DNA from: Thecamonas trahens ATCC 50062
Lineage: Eukaryota; Apusozoa; Apusomonadida; Apusomonadidae
Direction: 5' to 3'
DNA: 64,000 bases
NCBI RefSeq assembly: GCF_000142905.1
Contig: NW_013657679.1
Location: 188,657 to 252,656, forward strand
The number at the start of each line of letters is the position of its first letter. Position 1 is the stretch's first letter. The notes under the pieces were generated by a model, which had not been told where the DNA came from, ran no database searches, and saw only the letters and a program-made list of their open reading frames with translations. The translations under genes were made by a program, and so were the position numbers. This document shows positions 1 to 9,287 of this stretch, in pieces.

Positions 1-68
1 GCCTGGGCGTGGTGATCGGCGCGGCCGCTGTCGGCGCAGCCGCCCTCGTTGTGTATCTGTTTGTTTAG
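1..68 (+). CDS. C-terminal end of a membrane protein (partial)
   Basis: The window opens inside a reading frame that stops with TAG at 66-68. The 21 visible residues are almost entirely Gly, Ala, Val and Leu (ending VVYLFV), which is a single membrane-spanning segment placed at the extreme C-terminus. This suggests a tail-anchored protein or the last helix of a multi-pass protein. Nothing upstream is visible, so function cannot be named. Other proteins here (ending at 12622 and 32042) also finish with a hydrophobic tail, but no relationship is shown. Confidence 0.5.
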   Translation, partial: LGVVIGAAAVGAAALVVYLFV

Positions 69-82
69 AGCTCACACAGCGA

Positions 83-526
83 TCAGATAAAGACGCCTCC
101 GTAGTCCTCAAGCAGGCGAGCCTCCTGCGAGTCCTTGAGCGCGTCGGCAGTGAGAGCGAGCGCGGCGTCTTTGTCGAGCGAGCCACAGAGGGCGACAAAG
201 GCTGCGTACACGGCAAGCCGCTGTCCCGACAGGCCGTGGCGCGGACCGCGCGACGGGGCCAACTCCAGCTCGTCCTTGGGCTCCATGACCAGCGCACCTT
301 CATCATCATTATCATCGACCAGCTCTTCCAGCTCCAGCCGCCTCCCTCCGGCTGTCTCTTCACCCCGAATGGCTCCGCCAAGCCTCCGAGCCGACGGACT
401 CGCAGTTGCCGCCGCCCCAGCCCGTGCCCTCCCGCCGCCTGTTCCCCTCCGGCTCGTGCTCCGACGGCCTGACGACCGCGGTCGACTTGGAATACGCCCT
501 GGTGTTGCAGTGGTTAGCCGTGGCAT
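83..526 (-). CDS. Small hypothetical protein with acidic middle
   Basis: Open frame of 147 aa starting at ATG (524-526). The first half is basic, Ser/Arg/Gly-rich and low in complexity. The second half looks like ordinary protein: an acidic stretch (LEELVDDNDDEGALV) followed by an Ala/Leu-rich helical end finishing DYGGVFI. I recognise no family. The gene converges on the membrane-protein tail to its left and diverges from the kinase-like gene to its right, with a palindromic element between them. The N-terminal half could be wrong (an unrecognised intron or frame error). The plus-strand frame over the same bases is low-complexity and is taken to be a shadow. Confidence 0.45.
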   Translation of the reverse strand: MPRLTTATPGRIPSRPRSSGRRSTSRRGTGGGRARAGAAATASPSARRLGGAIRGEETAGGRRLELEELVDDNDDEGALVMEPKDELELAPSRGPRHGLSGQRLAVYAAFVALCGSLDKDAALALTADALKDSQEARLLEDYGGVFI

Positions 527-602
527 GGCAAGTGGAGTGTGGGGGAGAGGAGAGGGGGGCGAGGGGGGAGGGGGGCGAAGACGCAGGCGTTTGATCGGCA
601 GC

Positions 603-642
603 CTTGATCAAGCACCGCTTGATCAAGCGGTGTTTGATCAAG
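603..642. promoter_or_regulatory. Near-perfect 40-bp palindrome with triple TTGATCAAG
   Basis: CTTGATCAAG occurs at 603-612 and 618-627, and TTTGATCAAG at 633-642. They are separated by CACCG and CGGTG, which are reverse complements, so the whole 40 bp reads the same on both strands apart from one mismatched pair. It sits between the divergent starts at 526 (minus) and 746 (plus), where a shared promoter would be expected. It could be a dimeric regulator site, a hairpin in the kinase gene's leader, or a replication/structure element. Function is inferred from position only. Confidence 0.4.
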
Positions 643-745
643 GGCGATGACGAGGTGGAAGCCAGCCAAAAGCAGCTCACACATACTCGTGGCGGTACAG
701 AGACGACGACGGCTAGACTCATCTCTTATCAACTCTCAACAGGAA

Positions 746-2014
746 ATGACATTGTGGCAGAGAGCGGGCGCAGTGGTGGGCGCGATGGCGGTAGTGGGCG
801 GGTCTATGGCGGCGGCAGCCTGGGCTGTCCGTAGAGTCCGGTTGAGCGCGTGGCGTGGTGAAGCGGCTGTGACCGACGAGCGTGGTCAGTATCTGCTGTC
901 GGTGCCAGAGATCGCTGGTGCTGTGGCTGAGGCGGTGACGGATGTCGATAGCGCTGATGATGCCTCCAAGCTGCGGGCGCGGAGGCTGTCGGGCGGCATG
1001 TCGAACTTTCTCTTTGTCCTCCTCGAGGCCTCGGACGGCTCTGTCGTCGGCCTGATGCGAGTGTACGGCGCTGGCGCCGACGCCACGGTCGTCCGCGCCG
1101 ACGAGGGTGCCGTCTTTGGTGCGCTCTCAGACGCCGGCCTTGGCCCGGCGCTGTTAAGCGAGTGGGCCGGCGGGCGGATCGAAGCCTTTGTCGCCGGCAC
1201 GCCCGTGGAGTCGCGGACGCTCGGCCGGCCCGAGTCGGCGAGCCTTCTCCGCGAGATCCTCGCCAAGGTGGCGGCGATGCACAAGCTGGTCATTCCCAGC
1301 GGGCTCAGCTCATCGTCACTTGCAGGCGTCGAGAACTCGATGCTCTTCCACCAACTCGGCAGCTGGCTCGGGCAGCTGGAGGAGGCAGCGCAGGAGGGGC
1401 GCAAGGTCAACGAGCAGCGGCGGCTGCTGCTGACGCTGCCAGACATGCCTGTTTCGATCGAGCTGCGAGCGCTGCGCGACCACGTCGAGTGGCTCGAGGC
1501 CAAGTGGCGGGCCATGGACGGCGTTCGCATGGGCCTCTGCCACAACGACCTGCACGGCGGCAACATCATGGCAACCGCCGACGACGAGGTTGTCCTCATC
1601 GACGTCGAGTACGCTGGGTACTCGATGGTCGGTGTCGACCTTGGCAACATGGCGTGCGAGATGATGCACTCGTACGAATGCGAGAACCACCCGGGCTTTG
1701 TCGTCCGGGCCGACGAGTTTCCATCGCCCGAGACCCGCGCCGCCATGGTGGCGTGCTACCTTGACGCTGCCGGCGAGAGCAGCAACGATGCCGCCGTCGC
1801 TGCTCTCATGGCGCAGGTCGATCTCGGCATCCTCTCCTCGCACCTCATGTGGGCGCTGTGGTCGTTTATCCAGGCGCGGACGTCGGACATTGCCTACGGC
1901 TACACCGCGTACGGCCTGCAGCGGCTCGACCAGTTTGTCCACGGCCGCAAGGCCAGCACAGCCGCCGACGCGGCAGCCAAGGCCGCGCTCGCGAGCGAGG
2001 CCGACAGCGAGTAA
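746..2014 (+). CDS. Choline/ethanolamine kinase-like protein
   Basis: A 422-aa protein of the choline/ethanolamine kinase branch of the APH/protein-kinase-like fold, which phosphorylates choline or ethanolamine as the first step of the Kennedy phospholipid pathway. The catalytic loop is clear (LCHNDLHGGNIM, with the HND aspartate) and is followed by the metal-binding LIDVEYAG segment and the VGVDLGN that typifies this family. An upstream in-frame ATG at 647 would add 33 residues that look like untranslated leader, so I chose ATG 746. From there the protein begins with an Ala/Gly/Val hydrophobic segment (about residues 8-27), suggesting membrane anchoring or organelle targeting, unusual for a normally soluble enzyme. 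The C-terminus is Ala-rich and low-complexity. Confidence 0.85.
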   Translation: MTLWQRAGAVVGAMAVVGGSMAAAAWAVRRVRLSAWRGEAAVTDERGQYLLSVPEIAGAVAEAVTDVDSADDASKLRARRLSGGMSNFLFVLLEASDGSVVGLMRVYGAGADATVVRADEGAVFGALSDAGLGPALLSEWAGGRIEAFVAGTPVESRTLGRPESASLLREILAKVAAMHKLVIPSGLSSSSLAGVENSMLFHQLGSWLGQLEEAAQEGRKVNEQRRLLLTLPDMPVSIELRALRDHVEWLEAKWRAMDGVRMGLCHNDLHGGNIMATADDEVVLIDVEYAGYSMVGVDLGNMACEMMHSYECENHPGFVVRADEFPSPETRAAMVACYLDAAGESSNDAAVAALMAQVDLGILSSHLMWALWSFIQARTSDIAYGYTAYGLQRLDQFVHGRKASTAADAAAKAALASEADSE

Positions 2015-2039
2015 AAGGCGAGGCCCGGCTGCAACAGAG

Positions 2040-3248
2040 CTACGGCTTGGTCGGGATGACGATGGAGAGCTTGCGCTTGCCGCCGGGCTTGCGGAGACCG
2101 GCAGCAGGCGCGAGTGGCGGCGGCGCCGCAGACCGCGTGTCTCGTGCAGCCATGACGTCTTGGTCCTCAAGGGCGGTGAGGGTGGCAGTCCACTCGGCAA
2201 TGCGGAGCGCCATCTTGTCCTCGAGCGACTCCTCGGCGAGAGGCTCCGACGGCACGGCTTCAGGATCGTCGACCGCCACAAACATGTCCTCGAGCGGCGG
2301 CGCCGCCGGATCGATGGGTGTGGCCGGGAGCGTCGGAAGCGGACCGGCAAAGGCAGGCTGACCGGCGCTCACCGCGCCGACAGGCGTGGGCTGGCTCTCG
2401 GGAAATACAGCATCCATGATAGCAGCAAGGTTGCGGTGGCCAGGAGTAAAGACTTGCGAGGTCGGCGAGAGGACATCGTTGTCGATGACTGCATTGTAGT
2501 GGCCATTCGACTTGCACAGCAGAATGACCGGCTGGTGGCCCTCGTTGTAGACCTGCAGCGAGGTGGTGGTGTACGCATCATACACAACGACCGTCACCCG
2601 AAAGTGGTGCGCAAGCGCAGAGAGCTCAGGCTCGCCGCCCCACGTTTTGAGCTTGCTCATCTGGTCGAGGTACTCTTCAAACGACGAGTCAACCTCGGCC
2701 TCACAAAACGGCGCAAAGAGCTCCGAGTGCTTCCGCATGTGGTCGCAGGCGATGGCCCTCAGCTCGGCGTGCTTGCCCTGACCCCAGCCCGGAAGCTGGA
2801 AGCCAAACGAGCGAAAGAGGCAGTTGCCATCCATAGCGATGCGATACACGGTGAGGCCGTGCGCCTCGAATCGCGATGTGATGTCTTTGGCCACGGTGAC
2901 CCGCGGCGTCGGCGCCGCCGGCCCACCCACGTCCGACGACGGCAGCCACTTGGCCCGCGCCTCGGGCGCCTTGGTCCGGTATGTTTTGGGCCGCGGGTCA
3001 AAGTTTGCCGTTTGCCGCGACGTCTCGCCGAACCGCGCATACACTGCCGACGCCGATGCGCCCGATGCCCCACTCTTGCCCGTGTACGAGCTCGCCGAGT
3101 CGTAGTACCCGCCGAGAGTTGTCGCCCCCCGCCCGCCCACACCCACGTGCCCTCCCACGAGTCCTCCCGCAGGTCCTTGCCGACCCGAGCTCCTGCCGCC
3201 ACCCGCCATGCGTCCCGCTCCATACCCGTAGCCACCGTACCCGTACAT
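2040..3248 (-). CDS. OTU-family cysteine protease (deubiquitinase)
   Basis: A 402-aa protein. OTU enzymes cleave ubiquitin from substrates with a Cys-His(-Asp/Asn) triad. The nucleophile motif YRIAMDGNCLFRS is present (Cys about residue 143) and the histidine region is KSNGHYNAVID. Between them lies the expected ELSALAHHFRVTVVVYD core strand. Residues 1-80 are Gly/Tyr/Arg-rich and probably disordered. The C-terminal third is Pro/Ala-rich and ends in a basic IVIPTKP. Start chosen at ATG 3246-3248 (MYGYGG...) because the 37 residues of longer open frame read like leader. The layout resembles OTUD-type enzymes, but no subfamily is claimed. It ends 26 bp from the convergent kinase-like gene and diverges from CstF-77. 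Confidence 0.85.
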   Translation of the reverse strand: MYGYGGYGYGAGRMAGGGRSSGRQGPAGGLVGGHVGVGGRGATTLGGYYDSASSYTGKSGASGASASAVYARFGETSRQTANFDPRPKTYRTKAPEARAKWLPSSDVGGPAAPTPRVTVAKDITSRFEAHGLTVYRIAMDGNCLFRSFGFQLPGWGQGKHAELRAIACDHMRKHSELFAPFCEAEVDSSFEEYLDQMSKLKTWGGEPELSALAHHFRVTVVVYDAYTTTSLQVYNEGHQPVILLCKSNGHYNAVIDNDVLSPTSQVFTPGHRNLAAIMDAVFPESQPTPVGAVSAGQPAFAGPLPTLPATPIDPAAPPLEDMFVAVDDPEAVPSEPLAEESLEDKMALRIAEWTATLTALEDQDVMAARDTRSAAPPPLAPAAGLRKPGGKRKLSIVIPTKP

Positions 3249-3317
3249 AGTAAACACGGGTGGGTAATACTCGGTGTGAGGTGAGGTTGCGATTGGTGGG
3301 GGCGAGGGCAGGTGGGT

Positions 3318-3357
3318 GATCACGATCGCGATCATGATCAGGTTCGAGATCGGGATC
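3318..3357. promoter_or_regulatory. Cluster of six GATC sites in a divergent promoter
   Basis: GATC occurs at 3318, 3324, 3330, 3336, 3348 and 3354, largely at 6- and 12-bp steps, between the OTU protease start (3248, minus) and the CstF-77 start (3722, plus). Such density is not expected by chance and mirrors the GATC-containing palindrome at 603-642, also between divergent genes. A DNA-binding site array or a methylation target is possible; this is inference. Confidence 0.3.
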
Positions 3358-3721
3358 AAGGACGTAGCCAGTCTCCATCATGAGCCCATCACCCTCTGAC
3401 AGTGATCAAACAGAGACGATTGAAGCAAATATAAAGCCTGGACTCGAGCGATGGTATGCAAGCCAGAGATCAGAGGCCCTGGAGGAGCGGGGGAGGGAGG
3501 GGAGGGAGGAGGGAAGGGAGAGGGGGGCGGCCGGCCATCCCGGAGAGGCCAACACCAGCAAGAACTAGAGGCGATTTTTTTTCCCCCTCTGAACGATGAG
3601 GGGGAACAGGGAAAGGAGGAAGGGGGGAAGGGGGGGGGTGGAGAAGGAAGGGTACACTCGTCGCACCAAGCTGAATAAGAGAGAGAGAGAGAGAAAAGCT
3701 AGGGCAAGGGTGACCAAGGTT

Positions 3722-5956
3722 ATGTCGAGCATGAGCGCAGTGGCGTCGGCAGGGCAGGAGACAAAGAGCATGGTGGGTGGGGGACGAGGAGGTGGAGGTA
3801 GGGAAGGGGGTATGGCCAACGGAGGGACGTCGCTGGCGGACGCCCTGTCGCTTATTGCAGCGAACCAGTACGACACCGAGGCGTGGACCAAGCTGCTAGC
3901 CGCCATCCAGCACCTTTCTGTTGACGACGCCCGCGAGCACTACGAGGCGTTCCTCAAGGTCTTCCCCACCGCTGGCCTGCAATGGATGCTGTACGCCAAA
4001 CATGAGGTTCGTGGCGGCGAACCGCTGCGGGCCGAGGCTATCTACGAGCGCGCTCTGCCGAACGTCCTGCACATGGACCTCTGGCTCTCGTACCTCGAGT
4101 ACGTGGAGGCGTCTGTGCCGGCGGCGGCGGCGGCGGCGGTGGCCGGGGGCGACGGCGAGGGCGCCGCGAACGAGGAGAGCAGCAAGGCGGCGGCGGCGGC
4201 GGCGGCGGCGACGGCGCGGGAAAAGGTTGTGGAGGCGTACGAGTTTGCAGTGGAGCACATGGGCTTCCACATTGCGGCGTCGGCCATCTGGACCAAGTAC
4301 ATTGCCTTTCTCAAGGCGACGCCGGCGATGGACGCAGGGCAGGTTGCCCGGCGGAACGAGGCTGTGCGCAAGGCATACCACCGGGCCATTGTCTCGCCCT
4401 CGCTCGGCATCGAGGCACTGTGGCAGGGCTACTCGACTTTTGAGAATGCGCTCAACGTGCAGCTGGCGGCGGCGATTCTCAACCAGCATGCGCGGTCGTA
4501 CATGGCGGCGCGGTCTGCGCTCGCCGGCATGCGCAACGCCATGTCGGGCATTGCCACGTCAGGCCTCCCGCTGCCGCCGTCGACCTCGCCCAAGGCCATC
4601 AACCTGGTGGCGGCGTACCGGCGGTGGGTGGCGTTCGAGTGCGAGAACCCGCTCTCGCTCGACGAAGCCATGCTCCAGCGCCGGGTGGCGTTTGCCTATA
4701 ACCAGGCGCTTCTCGACCTCTACTACTACTCGGAGCTCTGGTTCGAGGCGCATGTCTACTTTCGCAACGCCGGCGACGAGGGCCTCGCCACGGCCTTTCT
4801 TCAGCGCGGCACGCTGGCGCAGCCGGGCAACCAGCTGCTGGCGTACGCGTACGCGGCGCATTGCCAGTCGCTCGGAACCGAGGCGGCCCACGCCGCGGCG
4901 CGCGACTGCTACGAGGCGCTGCTGAAGGCTACCGACGCGCCGCTGGCGTACATCCAGTACATGCGCTTTGCCTGGCGCTGCCTCTCGGAGCGTGCAGCGC
5001 GGCAGATTTTCAAGCGCGCCCGCGCTTCGCCGTCCTGCACCTACCACGTCTACATTGCCGCCGCGCTTTCTGAGTTCCACTTTACCAAGGACCTCGGCAT
5101 TGCTGTCCGCATCTTTGAGGCCGGCATGGAAAAGTACGGGACCGAACCCGAGTACGTGCTCGCGTACCTCGACCACCTCACGCATCTCAATGACGAGTCT
5201 GCGGCACGCTCGGTTTTCGAGCGGTCGCTGGCGGCGATTCCGTCCGCCAAGGCGAAGCAGGTCTGGGGCGCGTATGTCCAGTTTGAGTCGATGCGCGGCG
5301 ACGTGGGCGCCGTCAACGCACTCCTCGCCCGCCGCGCCGCAGCCGCAGCCGCCGCAGCAGACACGGTCACCGACGCCGAACTTGACGTCCACGAGCCGGA
5401 CTCGCTCCTCGAGCAGGCCGCGCGGTTCCGGTTCATGGACCTCTACCCGCTCTCGGCGGCGCAGACGAGCGTCGTCGCCGCCAACGAGGCCGCCAAGGCC
5501 GCCGCGTCCAAGGCTGCCGCGTCGCGCTCACGGACGAGGTCACGGGCCGGACGGACCGCCAACCCGGAGCTTGCGCTTGAGCGATCCAAGCCCAAGCCGC
5601 TGACCGGGACCATGGCTCCGTTCTCGCCGGCCGGCGCCGACACCTCCAAGATGCCGGTCTGGCTCCAGGAGCTCACCCTCCTCCTCCCGCTGCCGACCAA
5701 CTTTACTGCGCCGCTCGTCAACGTCCCGTTCCTCGTCAAGACGCTCACCGGCCTTGACGCCGTGCCCAAGGCCGGGCCCAACGCGGCTGTGATCCCGGGC
5801 CGGTCAGCCTCGGGCGCCTCGGCCGGCGCCGCAGCCGTCGTCGCAGCTGCCAAGAAGCGCAAGCGCGCGGCCGGTACCGTCGGTGCTCCGGCTGTCGAGT
5901 CGGCCACCCACTCGGATGTCTTCCGTGCCCGCCAGCTGAAGAAGCTCAAGAAGTAA
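3722..5956 (+). CDS. CSTF3: Cleavage stimulation factor subunit 3 (CstF-77/Rna14)
   Basis: A 744-aa HAT-repeat protein of the CstF-77/Rna14/Suf family, the scaffold of the cleavage stimulation factor that helps position pre-mRNA 3'-end cleavage and polyadenylation. HAT-type helical repeats run through most of it: an N-terminal block beginning YDTEAWTKLLAAIQHL, then the Suf-type repeats (for example ELWFEAHVYFRNAG, IAVRIFEAGMEKYG). The C-terminal region holds the Pro-rich PVWLQELTLLLPLP segment and a basic nuclear-localisation-type run (KKRKR). Length agrees with animal CstF-77. Start placed at ATG 3722 (MSSMSAV); the frame is open to 3596, but that part is Gly/Arg/Glu low-complexity leader. 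Alanine runs at about residues 135-160 come from GCG repeats. The stop lies 5 bp from the end of the convergent F-box-like gene. Confidence 0.85.
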   Translation: MSSMSAVASAGQETKSMVGGGRGGGGREGGMANGGTSLADALSLIAANQYDTEAWTKLLAAIQHLSVDDAREHYEAFLKVFPTAGLQWMLYAKHEVRGGEPLRAEAIYERALPNVLHMDLWLSYLEYVEASVPAAAAAAVAGGDGEGAANEESSKAAAAAAAATAREKVVEAYEFAVEHMGFHIAASAIWTKYIAFLKATPAMDAGQVARRNEAVRKAYHRAIVSPSLGIEALWQGYSTFENALNVQLAAAILNQHARSYMAARSALAGMRNAMSGIATSGLPLPPSTSPKAINLVAAYRRWVAFECENPLSLDEAMLQRRVAFAYNQALLDLYYYSELWFEAHVYFRNAGDEGLATAFLQRGTLAQPGNQLLAYAYAAHCQSLGTEAAHAAARDCYEALLKATDAPLAYIQYMRFAWRCLSERAARQIFKRARASPSCTYHVYIAAALSEFHFTKDLGIAVRIFEAGMEKYGTEPEYVLAYLDHLTHLNDESAARSVFERSLAAIPSAKAKQVWGAYVQFESMRGDVGAVNALLARRAAAAAAAADTVTDAELDVHEPDSLLEQAARFRFMDLYPLSAAQTSVVAANEAAKAAASKAAASRSRTRSRAGRTANPELALERSKPKPLTGTMAPFSPAGADTSKMPVWLQELTLLLPLPTNFTAPLVNVPFLVKTLTGLDAVPKAGPNAAVIPGRSASGASAGAAAVVAAAKKRKRAAGTVGAPAVESATHSDVFRARQLKKLKK

Positions 5957-5961
5957 GCAAG

Positions 5962-8506
5962 CTAGCAGATGATCTGTTTCGTAAAACGGATACTCGAAGA
6001 GAGTGAGCCCCCACCCCATCTGGGGGGGGGGGGGAGAGAGAGAGAGCGAAGACCGGGGCAGTCCAGTCGCTCAGCACAGTGCCTGCTGCGACCGGCGATT
6101 ACTCTGTGACGTGCGCAGACTTTGACGGGGACGGGTTTGTCGACGTGGCCACGGCGTACGACAACATCCACGTTCGACGCAATGACCTTGAAAAACAGCG
6201 ACGCCAGCCCGCCTTGCCGCTGCTTGTCGAGTCGGGCCCACGGGTCGCGACACCGGCTGCCGTCGTGCTCTTCCCCTTCCGAGTCGGCCGCCGCGGCAAC
6301 CGCGAGCGCAGAGCAGGTGGCAATGACCTCGGCTTCTCGCCCACGCAAGAGCGAGACAAGAGCCACGGCTTCGTTGAGGCTAATGTCGGCGACGCAGTAC
6401 CCGGTGATGAGGGAGAAGACGGCAGCAAACGCGATGTCAACCACCTGCTCGACCGAGAGTGTGGCGGCAGCATCGCGCAGAGCCACTGCAGTCGTCCACA
6501 TGGAACGCTGTGCCGCCAACACCAGCTCGTCAGCACACGCCGCAGGTCCTGCCTCGACAGCAGCGACAACCCTGTTCATCTGCCACGCTGACAGGCGCTC
6601 GGGAACGACATGCTCTGGCAGGGGCGGGGAGAGGATTTTGGCGAGCTCGGCGGGAGAAAAGCCTGCGGCCGAGGCGGTGGTAAGAGCGAGGCCGACGTTT
6701 GCGCCGCCAGCGCTGACCGCAGCTTGGAGGAACGAGACGTACACGGGGCGGTAGACGTCGAGGAAGCCAGGGAGGCCGACGAGGTGCGGAGCGACGGCAA
6801 ACGACGTACGGGGCTGGCCGTTGTTCAGCGACCGGACCATCGCCATGCCCATCCGCAGCATCGCGCGCTCGCTGCCCGCGGTCGACGCCACCGCAGCTGC
6901 GACGTCGACGCCACTCGCAAGCACTGCGTCGATGAGTGCCACCGAGTCGGCAGTGATGGCGTCCAGGAGCACGGTGACCACCATGTCGGGGGTGACCCCG
7001 TCGGTGCGGGCCAGCAGGCGCTGCAACGCGGCGGCTTGGCCAAAGGAAGTGGCCGCCTGGACAGCTGCCGGGACATGCTCCGTGGCGACAACAATGTCGC
7101 GGCGGAGTTCGAGGAGGAGGCTGACCAGCCACGCGGTTCTGGGCAAGGTTGCGCGTGAGCGCACGATGAGGCCATCAAAGGCAGCCTGTGCGGCGCGCAG
7201 CGAGACGTGCGGGATGATGCGCATGAGCGTAAGCTGGCCTCCGCCAAAGCCGGTACGCTGGCCTCCGCCAAAGCCGCCAAAGCCGGTACGCTGGCCTCCG
7301 CCAAAGCCGGTACGCTGACCTCTGCCAAAGCCGGTCGCAACGTGCGAGCGATCGTCGTCCATGATGGTTGCGAAGACGGCGTCAGCGACGGCCGGGTCGG
7401 CGAGGTCGACCGAGCGGAGGAGCGAGGACGGGAACGGCGGGTCGGCGGTGACAAACGCGGTCGACCAGGCTGGCGTGAGCGGGGTGAGACGCTCGGCCAC
7501 AGCAGCAAAGACGGCGGCGTCGAGGAGAGAGTCGGGGTCGAGGATAGCGAGGGCCGACCACAACGCAAGCTCGCACGCCTCAGCGTTGTTTGCAAGGTGG
7601 TCGTCAAGGCCGAGGTCAAGGACGGCAAGGACGGTGTCGAGTGGAGCCGACGTGATGATGTCCGGAAGAAAGTCGAGCGAGATGGAGGAAAGTGCCGACG
7701 GGTCGGAGAGGTGGGCGAGCTGGTCGGTGGGCGTGTCAGCAGTGTTGTCGGCAGGGTTGTCGGGCGCGGAAGGATGCCAGTCCTCGGACTCGTCGTCCGC
7801 CTTGCGCCGTCCGCGCCGCACCAGCCCGGCAGGGACGATCCGCAGCTCAATCGTGCGTGTGGCGTGAAGGCGGCGGACGAGATCGCGGATCGGGGCGGCC
7901 AGGTTGGCGTCGTCGGCAAACTCGATGATGGGTGGCTCACCTCCTTCGATGGTGCGCAGCTCGGCGAGCCGCCCTCCAACGCCTTCGGCAAGCTCGATGG
8001 TCACCAGAGAGATGAGCTCGGCCGGGGCGATCGGCGATGTCGGCGAGGATGGCGACGTAGTCGTCCGTGCAGCCGTCCGTGAGCGTACCCGCAGCAAAGT
8101 CGGGCACGTAAAGCTCGGCGAGGGCAGCAAAGGCGTCCGGAGCGTGTTGGCGGATGGCGCCCAAAGCGTCGTGTCCGCACGAGGACGTGAGGAGCGAGAT
8201 CGCGCGAGGGATCGTCCGGCGTGCGGCGACAATCCACCTGTTCTTAAACGCGACGAGGGCAGCGGCGTCGACGACGTCCGGCGGAAGCGTGGGGATGACT
8301 GTGGGGGTGCATGCGGTGAGCGAACGAGCGGCGAGGGCGTAGAGGGGGTCGTTAGACCCGCCGGTGTTTGTGTTGTCGGCGACCAGCCAGCGGAGAGAGC
8401 GGGTGGTGAGCGCGAGGGCGAGGATCGACGAAGGTGGGAGGTAACCGCGGCGGACCATCGTCTGCAGGACCTCCCCCGGAACGTCGGTGAGCGTGAGGGC
8501 GGACAT
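5962..8506 (-). CDS. F-box-like leucine/alanine-rich protein (frame broken)
   Basis: A gene of about 847 codons read in two frames. The start is ATG 8504-8506 (MSALTLTDVPGEVLQ). Its first 45 residues look like an F-box-type helical motif. Near 8030 the reading frame must change, from ...ILADIAD to ...APAELISLVTIE, at a CGCCCCGG run: one extra base there would explain it. The second frame then stays open to 5962 with helical, Leu/Ala/Val-rich, ankyrin- or HEAT-like sequence. At about 7232-7336 a 24-bp tandem repeat encodes GFGGGQRT units. The last ~45 codons (below about 6200) overlap an FG-GAP relic on the other strand, so the true C-terminus may lie earlier. Family uncertain; substrate-receptor roles are only inferred from the F-box-like start. 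Confidence 0.6.
6045..6195 (+). pseudogene. Fragment of an FG-GAP/VCBS repeat gene
   Basis: On the plus strand the bases 6045-6195 encode a typical FG-GAP/VCBS unit: a Ser/Val lead-in, then TCADFDGDGFVDVATAYD and IHVRRND. The DxDxDGxxD calcium-loop core of these beta-propeller repeats is intact, but there is no start codon, the frame upstream is a GA-repeat, and downstream the sequence becomes antisense to the F-box-like gene. I read it as a relic of an extracellular repeat protein left in the convergent 3' ends of two genes. It may also supply the final codons of the minus-strand gene by chance. Confidence 0.45.
7232..7336. repeat. 24-bp tandem repeat inside a coding region
   Basis: Four imperfect copies of a unit like CTGGCCTCCGCCAAAGCCGG plus TACG, one with a 9-bp insertion (CCGCCAAAG). 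Unit lengths are multiples of three, so copy-number change keeps the reading frame. On the minus strand it encodes repeated Gly-Phe-Gly-Gly-Gly-Gln-Arg-Thr. Confidence 0.8.
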
Positions 8507-9275
8507 GGTCAAAACGCACAGGGTGTGGATGCGGTGCGGAGACGAGTGCCCAAGCCGCTGCGGTTTGCAGTGGTCGTTCTTCGTACTCGGCCCGGGAGAG
8601 GAAGCAGAGAAAGCGTGAGGGACGCGAAGCCGACGGTCATGATCCAGCACTCTACATCGGCCTGGAGCCTACCGAGCCGTTTGCATTTCTGCATGTCCTG
8701 TTCGAGGCCCACTTTGTTCAGCAGGGTAACGCTGCTGACATCCACACACTCGCCCGCGGGGTACATTGAGCAGGTTGACGCCATCGAAACCGCCCTCGCC
8801 CCTGCCTCTGCATCTGCATCGACTGCGGCGTCGAGAACGCGTGATTTCCTGTGATTTCCCTGTTTCGTCGGCATTGGCCAACGGCGCCAACCGCCTCCGC
8901 GCCAAGCTCTGCGGCTACCACAACCGGCATGGCGCATTGCTGACTGATGCTGGTTACGGCAAAACTCCTCCGAGGTGACCGCCTGGCCATCCGCCGCCTC
9001 GAAGCGATCCACGACGCTCGTCTCGACCCTTCCCATCTCGGCGGCGTCGTCCACAAGCTCGCGCACACGTACGAGAAACACGCTGGGCGGCTGGCCCGAA
9101 TTGTCGATGACAATGCTCACTTGCCGTCAATCAGCGCAAGCGACGCCGCTGTGGAGGCGACGAAGGCGTGGTACGCCGCTTTCTCGCTCATCCCGTCCAA
9201 GATCGACCTGGCCGCGTTTGATGACATGTCGAGGAGGAAGGGCGGTGGGGTGGAGAGGAAGGGGAAGCTCGTGCG
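8507..9275 (+). pseudogene. Disrupted or multi-exon gene of unknown function
   Basis: Three plus-strand blocks look coding but lie in different frames. Block 1 (about 8640-8762) contains HDPALYIGLEPTEPFAFL and ends at a possible donor GG|GTACAT at 8761. Block 2 (about 8850-8970) contains ANGANRLRAKLCGYHNR. Block 3 (about 8968-9230) contains DRLAIRRLEAIHDARLD and KAWYAAFSLIPSKIDLAAF. Blocks 2 and 3 join smoothly if one A is removed from the AAAA run at about 8962. No start ATG is found in the frame of block 1. It is either a spliced gene with sequence errors or a decaying pseudogene. The minus strand also has an open frame here, with less natural composition. It ends close to the convergent deaminase-like gene. 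Confidence 0.4.
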
Positions 9276-9287
9276 TGCGGTACTTTG

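Noticed and set aside
135-650. Plus-strand frame over the first minus-strand gene
   Set aside because: Serine/arginine low complexity, no natural hydrophobic pattern, ends inside the palindrome.
3340-3357. tRNA B-box-like GGTTCGAGATC
   Set aside because: No matching A box or cloverleaf around it; part of the GATC cluster.
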